Source: Yponomeuta sedellus
Lineage: Eukaryota; Arthropoda; Insecta; Lepidoptera; Yponomeutidae
Direction: 5' to 3'
DNA length: 64,000 nt
Assembly (NCBI GenBank): GCA_934045075.1
Contig: OW203731.1
Coordinates: 13,525,062-13,589,061, forward strand
In this document: in pieces, positions 13,610 through 25,689 of the stretch
How the letters are laid out: every line of letters starts with the position of its first letter
Position numbering within the stretch: the first letter of the stretch is position 1
Position numbers and translations under genes: made by a program
The notes under the pieces: model-generated
The model's input: the letters and a program-made list of their open reading frames with translations, nothing else
Told to the model about the DNA's origin: nothing
Databases searched by the model: none

Positions 13610-13725
13610 AGTTTTGATCAAAGTTACGTTTACGATTTGTAGGATTTCTCTGCAAAAACTGTGGCAGAAATGGCCAGCAGCAAAAATCTTATAAAGTAAT
13701 TCAAAATGCGCAGAATCATGTGTCA
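13610..13725 (+). promoter_or_regulatory. candidate noncoding first exon (Inr plus consensus donor)
   Basis: TTCAGTT resembles an initiator with A+1 at 13610. The stretch ends at TGTCAG|GTGAGTG, a full-consensus splice donor at 13725/13726. It contains only short ATG frames. If spliced to 44069 it would be 5'UTR of zfh2, with a 10-codon frame that ends at the TGA in the leader. Speculative. Confidence 0.15.
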
Positions 13726-13914
13726 GGTGAGTGAATTTTCCATCATTAAGAATGTCTGAAGTTAATTTCGTACCCTATTTGTGTAGCCCTGCCTATGTAT
13801 CTAAACAAATAAAAAAATGTCTCAATAAGACATTGTACAGTCGGTGGCACGTCAATTCTTACATCCGTGAACTCGATTACGTTCTGCGCGATTTATACTG
13901 TGGATTCTGTGCGT

Positions 13915-14165
13915 TCGTTATCAACCCTTGTATGTCCCCACTGCTGGGGCACGTTTCTCTTCCTGCATTATTATTATTAAATTCTTTATTGTACCTGTAA
14001 ATATTGTACAATTGACGGGCTTAATACTAAATAGTATTTTATTCTAGCCAACCAACAGGTGACGTGGAGAAGGTAGTCTCAAACGGTGAGGTGATATTTC
14101 GCATCGCAGGAAGGTTTGGCCATACTCCACCATGGGGGCCAAGTCCGGGTTGGTTGGTTGGATTC
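13915..14165 (-). mobile_element. 5S-derived SINE fragment interrupted by a family M insertion
   Basis: Left part to about 13964 (TATCAACCCTTGTATGTCCC) and right part 14089-14165 (GCATCGCAGGAAGG, GGGGGCCAAGTCCGGGTTGG) match the uninterrupted minus-strand copy at 31170-31412. The 13965-14088 insert matches the family M fragment at 9873-9985. Confidence 0.75.
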
Positions 14166-16204
14166 TGTGCGATGTAACCAAAATATTCGGTGATATCGTA
14201 TCTCCGATACGACTTCGTTACGGTATCGAGTTCGAAACTAGTGTAGTGTAGTGAATAGTAACCGTCTCCGCCACCGACTACCGGTTTTACGCGCCGAAAA
14301 TATCCACGATTATACAGTCGACAATCGATCGACTAACCACCTAATACCGATGTCATTGTGTTCTTTATTTCTCGGTAATAATTTACGATTCTGCAACGTG
14401 AAAAAAAAGTTGGCGGTCAATACTTCACCGTGTCCCATTCGGCGCACGTTGTAGGTGTCGGATTCGAAGTAAGATAAAGACAGCAGTGTTACAAGTCGTT
14501 AACCTATTAAACAAAAATAAAAGGTCCTTTTATAAGGCAGGGCATGCGCGACCATAAAGCTTGTCCACGTGTGATCGGAATAATTGCAAAGCGGTGCGGT
14601 GCCGTATCGGTATGACTGTAGAGAGAGTGTAGGTTTATCTCTACGCGTGACAGTAGCTCTTATCGCACGCGACATAAGTGCGAAGTGCATGTGTCGAACT
14701 AAACTGGGTATTTTCTGTTGTTGCCGACTCTACCTAAGTGGCGTTGACGAGAGCTGAATCACGCTCGCTGACGCAACCGTTTGGCTCCAGCGTGCAAATA
14801 GTTCGGTTCGGTAAAAAGGTAGACATAACGGTCAGTTTCGATCATTCTGCTTCGAAGTACGGTCGTAAATTCGCTCGTTGTCAATAGGAAAGCAAGTTCC
14901 CTGCATTGTATGGATTACCATGGACTTGAATAATATGTAGTTTGATGTATTCCTTAATCATAAAATAGCTTTTATTGTTTCGATACCCATACATCCATCC
15001 ACCGGCCACAGTAGCCCTTACTCCTTGAAAACTGTTGTAGTTGGCTCAGTATGCTTAAGCACAAATTCTTTCAATGTTATGGTCCGTTTATACAAAACTT
15101 CTAATTATTACCTGCTACAAAACCTTTTGGCGTGGCGATATTCGAACTGTGACTCATTCTTAGCAGTTTCTTCTTTTAATAATGATATAACTTTGACATT
15201 TGTTGAATTGCAGATGACGCGTAGCATTAAATCTAATACTCGTAAATCAAATCTCTCGGCCACGAAAGGCGGAATCCATTAGTTCTACGTGCAATTGCTT
15301 TATATCTAGTTATTATAATTAAATTATTAAAATAACGGTCCGGCGATTATGTTAGTGCTGATTTCACTTCCAGTAGCGATTCGAGTCGGTGTTCTTCGAT
15401 TATAGAAATAATAAATCTCGAGCGGCGGAAATATCACGCTGTGTTATTATTTAGTGGCAACAATGTTTGGAATTCCCCAAGACTATTTCCATTCATAAAT
15501 TTCGAAGACACCGGCCTCATACGCGCGCGGGCAAAACTCCATAAAACCTGTTTAGATTTTGATAATTTTATTAACGATCGAATGCACGGAACGCGTAGGG
15601 ACCCCGTCTCATATTTTACGGCTTTACCACAAATTATACGAGTTAAGAGCCACATAGAAGACGCGTGGGCGCGTTAATGTTAAAATGTGTCATACGTAAT
15701 TATACGATCCAGAGAATTTTAATGTCCCACCGAAGTCGTCTTCTTTATTATAATGGAAGCTTCACGGAACTGGATCTATCAGTCCATTGTGTCACAACAT
15801 ATTGAGCATAACTCAAATAGATGCGGACTATGTTATATATAATAGATGGAAGGCAAATCGTCTGCTAAAGAGCAGCAAGACGTCAACTTAATTGGAGCTA
15901 AAGACACATTGGAATTGCTTTAAAAATATTGGAATATTACTGTTATTTCCACTCGTAGGTCTAAGATCGCTCCTGGGTGTCCTTTAAGGTTGCTATTCGA
16001 AACAAATCAGCAACTTGACAATGCAGCGCACCCATGCAAGCGCTATCTTAGAGCACATTATTAAAACTGCCCTTAATGTCTGAATTTAAGTTCTCAAGCA
16101 CAATATAGGTACTTTTTAAAGTTTGTGTTTACGATCATTATTAACAATAAATTGGATTTGATGATTTACCCTTATATGTAAAAAACTTTCAAATGTATAT
16201 AATT
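14166..16204. other. noncoding stretch with a possible core promoter
   Basis: Complex sequence at 14690-14900 includes an Inr/DPE pair (listed separately). The rest is AT-rich; open frames at 14251-14454 and 15025-15677 have no recognisable product. Confidence 0.45.
14832..14865 (+). promoter_or_regulatory. candidate Inr-DPE core promoter
   Basis: TCAGTT at 14832-14837 fits TCAKTY with A+1 at 14834, and GGTCG at 14861-14865 fits the RGWYV DPE at exactly +28. A few such pairs are expected by chance in a window of this size, so the call is weak. No good donor follows closely. Confidence 0.15.
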
Positions 16205-16215
16205 AATATATTTTA

Positions 16216-16591
16216 GCGCAAAGCGCTCGTGGCCTAGTCGAACCGTGTGATTGGAATCAATCAATTGAGTTAAGCAACAACAGGTACGGTAAGGTGCAGG
16301 ATGGGTGACCGTCCTGTGACTACCGCTAGGGGCATTTTTCCCAGCGCTTCCGTGCTTCGCAAGGCACGGTAAGCCGTTGGTGCCGGCTGTCATATTATGG
16401 CAGTCGTTAAGCCACGTCAGAGGCCTCATGGGCGGCTTGATAACTTCTGACAGTAAGACCCGCCACTGTCTTACAAAGTTACAACCCTCCACCAACCCGG
16501 AGTCGGCCCCCGTGGTGGAGTATGGCCTAACCTTCCTGCGATGCAGGAAGAGACCCGTGCCCCAACCGTGGGGACATACAAGGGTTGATAC
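16216..16591 (+). mobile_element. 5S rRNA-derived SINE, full length with target-site duplication
   Basis: The 5' part carries AGTTAAGCAACA and, about 20 bases later, GGATGGGTGACCG, which correspond in order and spacing to the internal control region (box A and box C) of eukaryotic 5S rRNA. The rest is a SINE body also seen on the minus strand at 13915, 31170 and 63455. AATATATTTTA flanks the element exactly at 16205-16215 and 16592-16602, the duplication left by LINE-type integration. Confidence 0.85.
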
Positions 16592-16602
16592 AATATATTT
16601 TA

Positions 16603-17883
16603 AGTTTTTTATTTTTATTTAAAGATCAATCAAACTTACTAATGGATCTATGTTGGAAATTGGATTCTAAGGCTGTACTCGCGAAATGGCTTCTTTTAAG
16701 CGTAATTTAGAGGTTGCACACATTCCTTGTTAGTTGCCTTTCGGTTTTGGTAATCAGTGTTGTTTGGTAGCGACATGCACCGCGGCGTCCGCATGTCGCC
16801 CACTATAGTTAGCGTCGTCCATTCACTTTACATCATTACTAGTGATTTCTACATCGTCTCATCTTTATGCCTACAGCCTACCCATATTTGTAGGAGTCTC
16901 TTGCCCGTTGCCGTGTGTAGCGTAAATAATTTCTTTTAGCTGCCTTTCGACGTTCATTAGTGGTCCCTACATTGTCTCACTCAGACTTGTTTTAATGGCG
17001 TTATAGCTTCAAAAAATTCTCTTCTACGACAATTTCGTGCAATTACTTCGGTTCAAATTGGATTGAGTGTATTAAATGCGATTTTAATTTGGATCGTTAT
17101 CTTCAATCCGAGAGCAGGGAATTCAAGCAAGCTATGTCCTTGCATGTAAAGATGTGCTAAAAGGTATAATCTCAATCCGGCTAACAGATACTTCAGAGCC
17201 ATTAGTATCCACTTATACAACAACACGATCTACAAGTGATCCGCTAATCATCTTTACTTTGATCTTCACAAACGTTAACTCTTCAAATTTATAGTTCAAA
17301 CATGAAAGCATAGAAGGCTGTATGAGAAGTGGGTACTGTACAGTAAATCAATTTGGTTGCCTCTTCGGACATTGATGAAAACGAGTCATTTGCCGCGTCA
17401 ACCAGCAGATTAATTAAACTTTTTACAACCGTTTATGGCTTGCCAACTTGCAAGGCTTATATCCTACACCAAACGATTTACAGACTTAAAACATTGTCAT
17501 TTAAGTGCAAAGTGGAATGATGATTGCTTCAAACGTAACTCTCGCAGCGGTTTGTATGGATGAGCGCAGATATCAGTGCAGTCCCATTGGTTGGCCGAGA
17601 TGTTAATGCCACTATCACGAATAGCACATTCTCAAATAAGTTTGTATCTAATTCGACAGTGTTTACGCCATTCCTGACTTGTGAATTAGTTTAAATTATT
17701 TGTCTTAACGCGACCACGCTAATTTTTATTTAGCCTTAAACGTTTCACAATTTTTCTTCAGCATCACGAGTATACTTGGAGAGTACTTAAGTGTTAGTTG
17801 TTAAGCACATCTATAGAGTTCACTTGAGTTACTTTTGGTATAGAAATGATTCGGTCCAAAAGCATAAACAGTATAGTGCTAAT
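16603..17883. other. noncoding stretch
   Basis: No gene or element recognised. It holds a 9-bp inverted repeat GCGACATGC/GCATGTCGC (16770-16778 and 16791-16799) and loosely repeated phrases at 16730-16980. Confidence 0.5.
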
Positions 17884-18014
17884 TAAAAAACCTATTTAGA
17901 GGCTAAAAATTTCACCCATGCCGGGATTCGAACCCGCAACCTCTGGCTATCCGTATCCGTTTTAATTTGTTCCTTAGCACGGGTTAGTGCACTAAAAATA
18001 AAAATAGTGTAATC
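17884..18014 (-). mobile_element. tRNA-headed foldback SINE (family A), deleted copy
   Basis: Minus-strand box B (GGTTCGAATCC) and AGCCTCTAAATAGG flank, truncated in the anticodon region, then fused to the plus-strand tail CACGGGTTAGTGCACT. This looks like a collapsed foldback form. Confidence 0.8.
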
Positions 18015-19789
18015 AGTATAGTGCTGTTTCTTTCAGCGTCCACATTACATGTATAAGGAACATGTAACTATAAAATCCTATGAAGAACTTGAAGTCTACT
18101 GAGTTATTCTTTATTCTATATATATAAAAAAATCTGTTTCTCAATAATTCACATCTACAAATGTTAGTTCGTTTGTTCACATTGACATGTCAAGCATCAT
18201 TACATCTAACTAATGTTGCGCTCTTGAATAGGTAGTACGATCGTTGTCCTTTTTGTTATGATATTAGGGACAATTGTTGAAGACGATCTTTCATTTTTTA
18301 GTTATAATTTAGTCCATTTAGCCACAATAGATGAAAGTTGGCATTTAACAGATATCATGTTTTCATTGTGTACACCAAAAGCAATCAGTTAGCACTTCAA
18401 TTTGCTTGTCCCTTTTTGTTTCAAAGCGGCACGGGTAGGTATCTGCAGTCTCATGTTGGTCAATTATCAACTTTCTACAAATTGCTATTTCTCAGCTAAC
18501 AGTTTTGCAAACAATCCGATTGTGTCGTGGCTGTGGCACGTAGGCTCTTGGCTTCGTCGTCTGGTTTTGGTGTCGACTTTAATGCTGATAATTAAATTTC
18601 GAGAAAAAGGCGCGCTGCCACTTAATAAGCGTTACACGAATAGAGTTTTTTGTCACTGTCTAGCGAACAATTAGCATTAGGACGTGTTAATTATTCTCAA
18701 TGGCCCCGACTGCTTCTACATCAACCGTTACGAGTTGAAATTTAAATTAACGTTGGAATACTTTTGGCGGTCGATGTTATTTTCGGTATTGACAACAAAC
18801 ACCAAAGATGATTATGTGAGTCTAAGTAGCCATAGAATCTTCATTTGTCAGGCAAAAGTAGTTAAGTAAGAACGTAGCTACTTTAACAATGTGACATTTT
18901 CCACAAACGGCACTGAGAACAATCTTGATTTCACCACAAAGCTTTTTATTAAGAAGGCGCAAAACCTGTTAGTGAAAAAAGTTTGTGAAAAAGTCAGGTC
19001 GTGAGAAAACCCGTTCCGAAAATAAAATGCAATGTGCCCCATTAACTGCGGGAACAAAACATCTGATGTTGACAAAGTTTTACTTTTTTTACAAGTTATC
19101 TATCAATCTCAGAAGTAATGAAAATGCAGGGTTCTATTCTTTAGGTGGAAGTTCGATTTAATTTTGTGATTGCGATGCACGACGTGACTAACAATCCGGC
19201 AGCCGTTTGGGCGACAAAAACGCGTTTCATTTAAACTTACGTCGGTGTCAAATCGACAGTAAATGTGAATGAGAATTTCATAGTGTAAATTACAAATTTA
19301 CACGCTCTTAGACGCTCTTCGCCCTTTTCCCGTTTTCCCGTTTTCCCTTAATCTCATTCTTGACGAAACCATTGTCGGAGGATTTCTAACAAATTACTTA
19401 ATTTTGAATCGGAAACGTCTATTAACTATTAATTAAACGCGTATCCATCAACGTTATATCTGAAGAAAAGACAGATGTTGCTTGCTACGTACCTATAATA
19501 GTTCACTAGTTATGAAATATCCCAATTAGTTCCGAATGTGGTAAACTACGCACACATGTGATATTATCGCTGCTCTGTCAATTGTTGCATCCAATACGGA
19601 GCCACACAATTTGGGGAATTTATTATAATCCCAGCAAGCTCATCATGTATTGTCCTTTGCGGTGAAGGGGCAGGGAAACGAAGGGAGACGAACAAGGGTA
19701 TCTTAAATACTGATTAATTTCGTAACTGTATTTCCCAAAATTATTGAGCAAAATGCGGAATGAAAGTTGTAACATCATTGCAGTTATTA

Positions 19790-20400
19790 AGCCGCGAATA
19801 AATTAAGGCGCGGTCATACATACAGGTGAATCGGAGAAGGCTTGAGGCGATGAGGACGACGCGTTTGCGATTCGAGCTCGCACTCGGTAGTATCGAGATC
19901 AAAATGGGATGAGAGCGAGTTATTAATATACATTCGAACAACAGCGCGCGCAGGTATGGAAGCACTACGTTCTCTCGGCGACATTCCATCGCATTGTGCG
20001 CGCCGCCCACCCCGTCCGCGACACTTTTGTCTAACCACCAATAAATCACCTCCTCCAGTTGAATGCGAGCATTATTTACCTCTAACGACGGCTCCGTCGC
20101 GGTACATCGATTAATTAGTGTAACACTAGAGATAAGATAGCGGGGAAAGCGATCGCTTTCAATTTCCTCTGGAGGGGCACTCGGCGTAAAGTGCGCGTTA
20201 AGTGCGGACAATCGGAGATAAAACGTGCGAGACGCGGCTCCTCGCCCTTAATCCAGCGCGATCGAAGATTGCGAGAAAACGTTTTGTCATAGGGTGGCAC
20301 GCTCCTCCGCTATTGTCTGCGCTCTAATTCGGTTGCCCACACACGGTTGCTGGCTCTGTTTCGCTGTGTAGGCGGCTTGCCGGATCCCTAATTAAACCTG
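19790..20400. promoter_or_regulatory. candidate conserved noncoding or enhancer block
   Basis: Repeat-free, GC-balanced sequence with ATTAATTA at about 20110, inside AT-rich flank upstream of a homeobox gene. Inferred from composition only. Confidence 0.25.
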
Positions 20401-20989
20401 TAGAGACTAAAGACTCGTCCATTGAGTCGAGGTCAAATCACTTCTGTGTCATAATGACATGCGTTTATTATTACGATCCCCTTCGGTTATCTGTTTAGGA
20501 TCTTTAATTGTTGCTTCGTAAGGCTGCCTGCAGTGATTTTTATTTAGTGGCATTTAAAATTGTTTTTGTTACAGCAACCAATGATTGATGGTGTCTATTT
20601 AATTCAATAACACAATCAGAGCCAATGCAGACACAGACGACATCGTCTATATGGGCCTTGTATATTTTACCGCGTTTCAAATTGACATTAATGTGTATGT
20701 GTCACGTATAACAACTGTTTCCAGTTACGAACTTATTCGTCTTTCATCGCGTCTACTTGGTCATTCCACTTTGAACCTGCCAAGTCACAGTGCGTGTAAC
20801 GTCGGAAAAAACCGTACCTAGTCTGTATTAGCAACATTATAAAGATATTAGCAACAAACGCCTGGAGGTCCGTAGCCAGAGAGCTATCTATGGCATCGGG
20901 GTCGGCTTAATATGCTTATTAAATTATGTCGATGGCAAAAACTGAGCCCACTGGAACGTTTAGCTTTAGGGAGTAATTAGCAGAATGAG

Positions 20990-21240
20990 CTTTATCGCGG
21001 ATCTAATCACTGCCAATAATTATTGGGTTAGAGCGGGCCTCGGCGTAGCGGCCTGCGCAGTATGCACATGCGTCGCCTTTAAAGGCTGCGCGTTATTTAG
21101 TTCAGTGACATCAACTCTTAAAACATAATTAATTTAATTGGTTTAACGAGTGTTTTTTTCATCATTAATCACGTCAAGTTTGTCAATGCGGCCAGCTAAT
21201 TCTAATGCCTCGATTAATTTAACTCTAGTGAGCTATAAAA
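20990..21240. promoter_or_regulatory. candidate enhancer block with clustered homeodomain cores
   Basis: TAATTATT, TAATTAAT, CATTAATC, CTAATTC and GATTAATT lie within about 240 bp, next to a GC-rich stretch (about 21030-21095). Clustered ATTA cores are typical of homeodomain-bound enhancers but also arise in AT-rich DNA. Confidence 0.25.
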
Positions 21241-22489
21241 CAAACTACGTCGTTATTCTCGTTGCTGAAAGAATTTAATCTGCCCTTGTATATTGCACGA
21301 ACCATATCCTGAACAAATGGAATCAAATAGTATGTCAAATGGCTGATGACGATGATGAAATCCTGAAGGATTCTAATTAGGCCGATGAACTGACTTTTAT
21401 CCCGTGAATAAAATTGGTGTGTAAACAGTGAGAATGGGGCCGGCAAGGCTGCACCCGCATCTGTAATGAATGAGCATTTGCATATCAATACCTATTTTAA
21501 TATCGACATGCATCATTTCATTTAATTGCGTTTCCTGAATGAGCCGATTGGCCGATAAATTGACATTTTGTCCCCTCGATCGATCAAAACTCGAGGCCTT
21601 ACCGTCACATAGACTTTACAATATAGATAGATAGACAGAGAACACTTAATTGTACATAAAAAAGGAAATTACACAGCTGTTTTTTAACCTAATGCTACAG
21701 ACTGTACAGTAAACATAACAGAATCACTTTTAGTGATAAGGCCGCCGACTACATGTTTTTTTTCGAATCAAGCATCTATTTTTCACGTCAATTAGTGTGT
21801 AATGTACATTAAGAATAATTGGCAATAAATAAGAAAATTAAGAATAATTGAAACCAAATCTCTTGCCCAGGGTTAAATTTATGGGCACGTCAACTTTACC
21901 GCAAACGTGATCCGTAGCAGCTACCAAAAATAGAGTTGCCACGTAACTAGGTTATTTTTTTACTAGAGTTTTACGTAGCGAACGATTTACCGCGGCTATT
22001 TGTAAGAAATTTGTATTGAAATGTCATAATAAACATGTATTAGTGCTGCGGCAGGAATATCTCTATTTGGCCGCTATTCAATTGGTGACGAGATGGTATG
22101 CGATAAGCGTCCTGAACTGGGAAAATTGCGGGAGCCTGATTTCCACGCCTACCTATTGCAGTAGTTTATAATTATTAAAATATTGTTTCGACCAAAATGG
22201 GAAATGTAGAGTCTGTGAACCTAAAATGGCAGACCTAGATCGGTATGTTGACGCCTGAGATAAATGTATGATCAATTTAAATCTAACAGAGAAATGAAGT
22301 GCGTTTAGAAGTGCACCGATTCCCAGTAACTCTTACCACACGATAGAAATAGCAATTCGATAGTCAACACGACTAAATAGTAAGAAGAAACAGAACTTAA
22401 GATGGACAAATAAATTTTATCTCATCTAGTTTAGGACCAGAATATGTGATTGTTTTGTGGGGAAGTTATTTATATATAAATCTTAGTAC

Positions 22490-22720
22490 TCGGAACAAGC
22501 AAGATGCCCAGGTCCGATTGCCAGTGCGGGCATGTACCAATGACTTAGTTTTCTAAGTTATGTACATTTGTGAAGTTATAGTACTAGCAATATCACTCGC
22601 TAACTGTGAAGGAAAACATCGTAAGGAAACCTGAGTATCTGAGGTGTTTAAATACCTGAGCGCCAATACTCTCTGAGAGAAGCCCTGCAGTGGGACGTTC
22701 ATAGGCTTCATAAAAAGTAT
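22490..22720 (+). mobile_element. tRNA-derived SINE (family D), partial, plus retrotransposon tail phrase
   Basis: GCATGTACCAATGACTTAG and GAAGGAAAACATCGTAAGGA match the family D copies at 25416 and 37262; the tRNA-like head is degraded. It is followed at 22672 by CTGCAGTGGGACGTTCATAGG, the retrotransposon end that forms the 35392 minisatellite. Confidence 0.7.
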
Positions 22721-24600
22721 CTTAGGAGTTCTCCTAGCTTATGTCGAAAATTCTTTTGCCTATTTCTTGTGGACTGACAACTTGCGTACATATATACAAA
22801 TGTCAGCAGAATGGATTACACACTTTAAAAGTTGTAACTTCAGTACTCTCTTCTTAATTCGGGATTTAAAATTGACATTGGTAAAAGAGACTTGCATCCC
22901 GCCACATTTGCACTTAGCGAGGGACCCTAATGTCACAGGATTCTGTTTAAAAGTGTTAAATCGGTTACTATAATGATGATGGATGCAGTCCCGACCAAAC
23001 AACCCGCAGCGGGGGTGGAGCACCCTGCTTTACAAATAAAATATATTTTTATTATTAACCAGCTGCCTATCTCTTTCGCACTTACAAAGATACCAATCAA
23101 GCCCTCACTGTCCCCCGTCGATTAATCGAAATCATATTTCTGTTTTGTCATTATGGTATCACGTTTAGCTGGGTTCCTCTCTTTTGTTCGGGTTTTCGAA
23201 TGCGTCGGTTTCTTGTTTCCAATTGCTGCTTTGATTTTTGTGTTTTCTTTATCATAATAAGCAGTCTCTAGAGTAACTGGAAACTTTAAAGGCTTTGAGC
23301 GAGTCGGTTATAATAACACGGCTATCGATTTGGTTGAAATTAACGATACATCAATCACACTTTCTAATTTTATGGGCTCCTCGAGACTAGTGTCGCCATC
23401 TGTTGTCAAGTAGCCAAAAGAGCGAACGGATGTGTTAATACGTTGCTTTCATTACGATTCTCTCCGCGCTCAAGCCTCTTCCCATGAATGAGTGAGCGGA
23501 TCTTGATGAAAAAAAGTGCAACCGTGTCGGATCCGAACAATATTGTTTGAGGTCTAAAACAGACGGTCGTGTGTGCCTTTCATCACACCACGCGTAGGTA
23601 CCTGTGGAGGCCTATAAAAACCCTCGCAGGTAGCCCATTTGTTTGTTATTAAATTCTCGCGTCGAAGCCTTAATTTCCTTTTTTTTGTTATCCCACCCGG
23701 CCACCTTAATTCGTCGGGAATATTAATTATAATTATAACCGGGCCTTGTCGCGTTCGTTATGGCGAGATCTGGTTCTCGAAACTTTGGTTTTTGTAGGTA
23801 TTTAAATCCGATCATTTATCATGCGACAGTTATTTTTATTGTATTTTTAATGCGGGGAAATGAAGCCGAGTGCGACGGAGGCAAAGAAATTATCGCTGCG
23901 ACCGCCGCACGCTTTCTGCACATAGTAAACGTTGGTAAAAATCATACTTAATGACAACTAGGTGATCGTCTACGGCCCGTAATGGTACAATGGTTTCATT
24001 ATTATACCGTAATTTCGCATAAAGAAAATAAATTACTTATGCCTTTCGTAATAATAGAGATGTATTGTGTCGTAAAACTAAAGTTTCTACTTAAACGTTT
24101 TCGTGGTTTCGTGGACACAAATTTTCTTTAGCCGTTAGGATTGTATGATTTTAAGTGCTTTTCCTACATGTTGCCTAATGCGCAAACGATAAAATTACTG
24201 AAAAATCGAGGGCATGCAAAGTTTTATGGGTATACAATGTCACTACAGTGCAACCCAGTGCATGGCGGCGCTCCGATAGAACCCGCATCGCATAACTTCG
24301 CCTTTTATATTACCAATTGGACATTTTTTTTATTGCCAGAAGAAATATTACTGTAAAATTTTCAGTTTTGTCTGCCAATAGTACCTACAAGATGTAAATT
24401 AGCCTTTATTATAATTAGAGTTTATTCTTGTTTCAAGTCGCCCGTACCGTAACTGAGCGAAGTGCATCTATGGAAAGGTTGATGTGCTTGCACTCTACTC
24501 AGTTGGGTTGCGGACCAATCACCTGTATACCTATAAAAAATAATTCAAGCAAGCCCCTAAACCACATGTCCTCTTGCTCTGCGTGATATGATTAGAGCGA
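22721..24600. other. noncoding stretch
   Basis: No repeats recognised. Relatively complex at 23440-23970, including TATAAAAA at 23613. Open frames at 22760-23023 and 23760-23951 carry no recognisable domain. Confidence 0.45.
23613..23620 (+). promoter_or_regulatory. candidate TATA box
   Basis: TATAAAAA in GC-flanked context (GGCCTATAAAAACCC). The nearest initiator-like A (CCCATTT, 23637) is only 24 bases from the first T of the box, closer than the usual ~30, and no downstream gene is evident. Confidence 0.15.
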
Positions 24601-24649
24601 GAGTACGCTATGTTTGGTGGCTTGTTTCAAATCGTTTCTTTAATAGCAC

Positions 24650-25012
24650 AGGTTTTTTTATGTAGGTTACTTATACATCCCACTGCAGAGCATATGCCTT
24701 CTCTCAGACAGAGAGTATGGGCAACTACGTGTACCCATCGCGTATTGCCATTTTCTAGCGCTGAGGTAGGCATGTGCATACCTCAGACACTCGGGTTTCC
24801 TCACAATGATTTCCTTCGCCGTCAGCTAGTGGTGCTCCTTTATTTTATTTTATTTTTTCCATGGGGAAATCCTCATGGGTACCCTGTCGCTGGGGATGGC
24901 GATGACAACTTCATAAATGTACGTAACTTAAAAAATAAAGCCATTGGTAAATGCCGGGATTCAAACCCACGACCTCTGTATGTGAGGTCTACAGCTCCGC
25001 CATCACCGCTCA
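24650..25012 (-). mobile_element. tRNA-derived SINE (family D), minus copy with internal insertion
   Basis: The minus strand carries the family D body (degenerate AAGGAAAtCATTGTGAGGAAACCC and a CTCTCTGAGAG-type segment) and the head near 24955-25010 (box B-like GGGTTTGAATCCCGG). About 90 bases between them are foreign. The open frame 24610-25050 here is repeat, not a gene. Confidence 0.7.
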
Positions 25013-25403
25013 GGTTATACCTGGTTTATTTGATCCAACACTTTTATTGATACTCAATAACGATTTAGAATATTTCAATTTACCTGCAGCAAGCGAGATC
25101 CCTATCAAGTTTCATAGCTTACTGTGAATGGCATAATTACAGAATGTACTTAATCTGCTAGAGTTCTAGCTAAAGAGTACATACTACAGGTACCTATATG
25201 CACCCTTTGGAGATAAGATGTCGTAAAAGCCATCTTAGGTAAAAATGAATTTCGAATCCAGTCCTACTCAGTTTTTCAAGCTCTTTCGATCTATATTAAT
25301 AATTTAGTTTCGTCAATAGGTACCCAAAACAAAATTTTTCCTCATATCATCCCGAAATTGGCGATGCTACTTCATCGATCTCTAAATAAGTAGATACTAT
25401 TGA

Positions 25404-25689
25404 TACTTTTGCTAGTATGGCGGTGGTAGCGGAGCGGTGAAGAACTCCGACTTCTCAATCGGGAGGTCGTGGATTCGAACCCCGGCATGTACCAATAACT
25501 TTGTTTTCTAAGATATGTACATTTGTGAAATATAGTAGCAATACTACTCGCTGACGGTGAAGGAAAACATCGTAAGGAAACCCTAGTGTCTGAGGTGTTA
25601 GCGTACCTCAGCGCTTGCTACGTACAATGGCCCAACTATGAGGCTAAGTGCGGAAATCTCAGGTCTAACTAACTAACTACTTTTGCTAG
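25404..25689 (+). mobile_element. tRNA-derived SINE (family D), full length with 12-bp target-site duplication
   Basis: TACTTTTGCTAG at 25404-25415 and 25678-25689 are identical and flank the element exactly. The head has box A TAGCGGAGCGG and box B GATTCGAACCCC; the element ends in CTAACTAACTAAC, a short tetranucleotide tail. Hallmarks of target-primed reverse transcription by a partner LINE. Confidence 0.92.

Larger units (their letters stand above)
18015..22485. other. long noncoding stretch with candidate regulatory blocks
   Basis: No repeats recognised over about 4.4 kb. Complex, locally GC-rich blocks at about 19790-20400 and 20990-21240 (with extension to 21620) contain clusters of ATTAATTA/TAATTA-type homeodomain cores. 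A 156-codon minus-strand frame at 19741-20211 has no recognisable features. Confidence 0.45.

Noticed and set aside
19741..20211. 156-codon open frame on the minus strand
   Set aside because: No recognisable domain, low-complexity runs or family match; it lies in a GC-balanced block where stops are rarer, and overlaps other frames.
24610..25050. 146-codon open frame
   Set aside because: It runs through a minus-strand SINE and its insertion; the CRDSNPRPLYVRST peptide is the reverse reading of a tRNA-like box B region.
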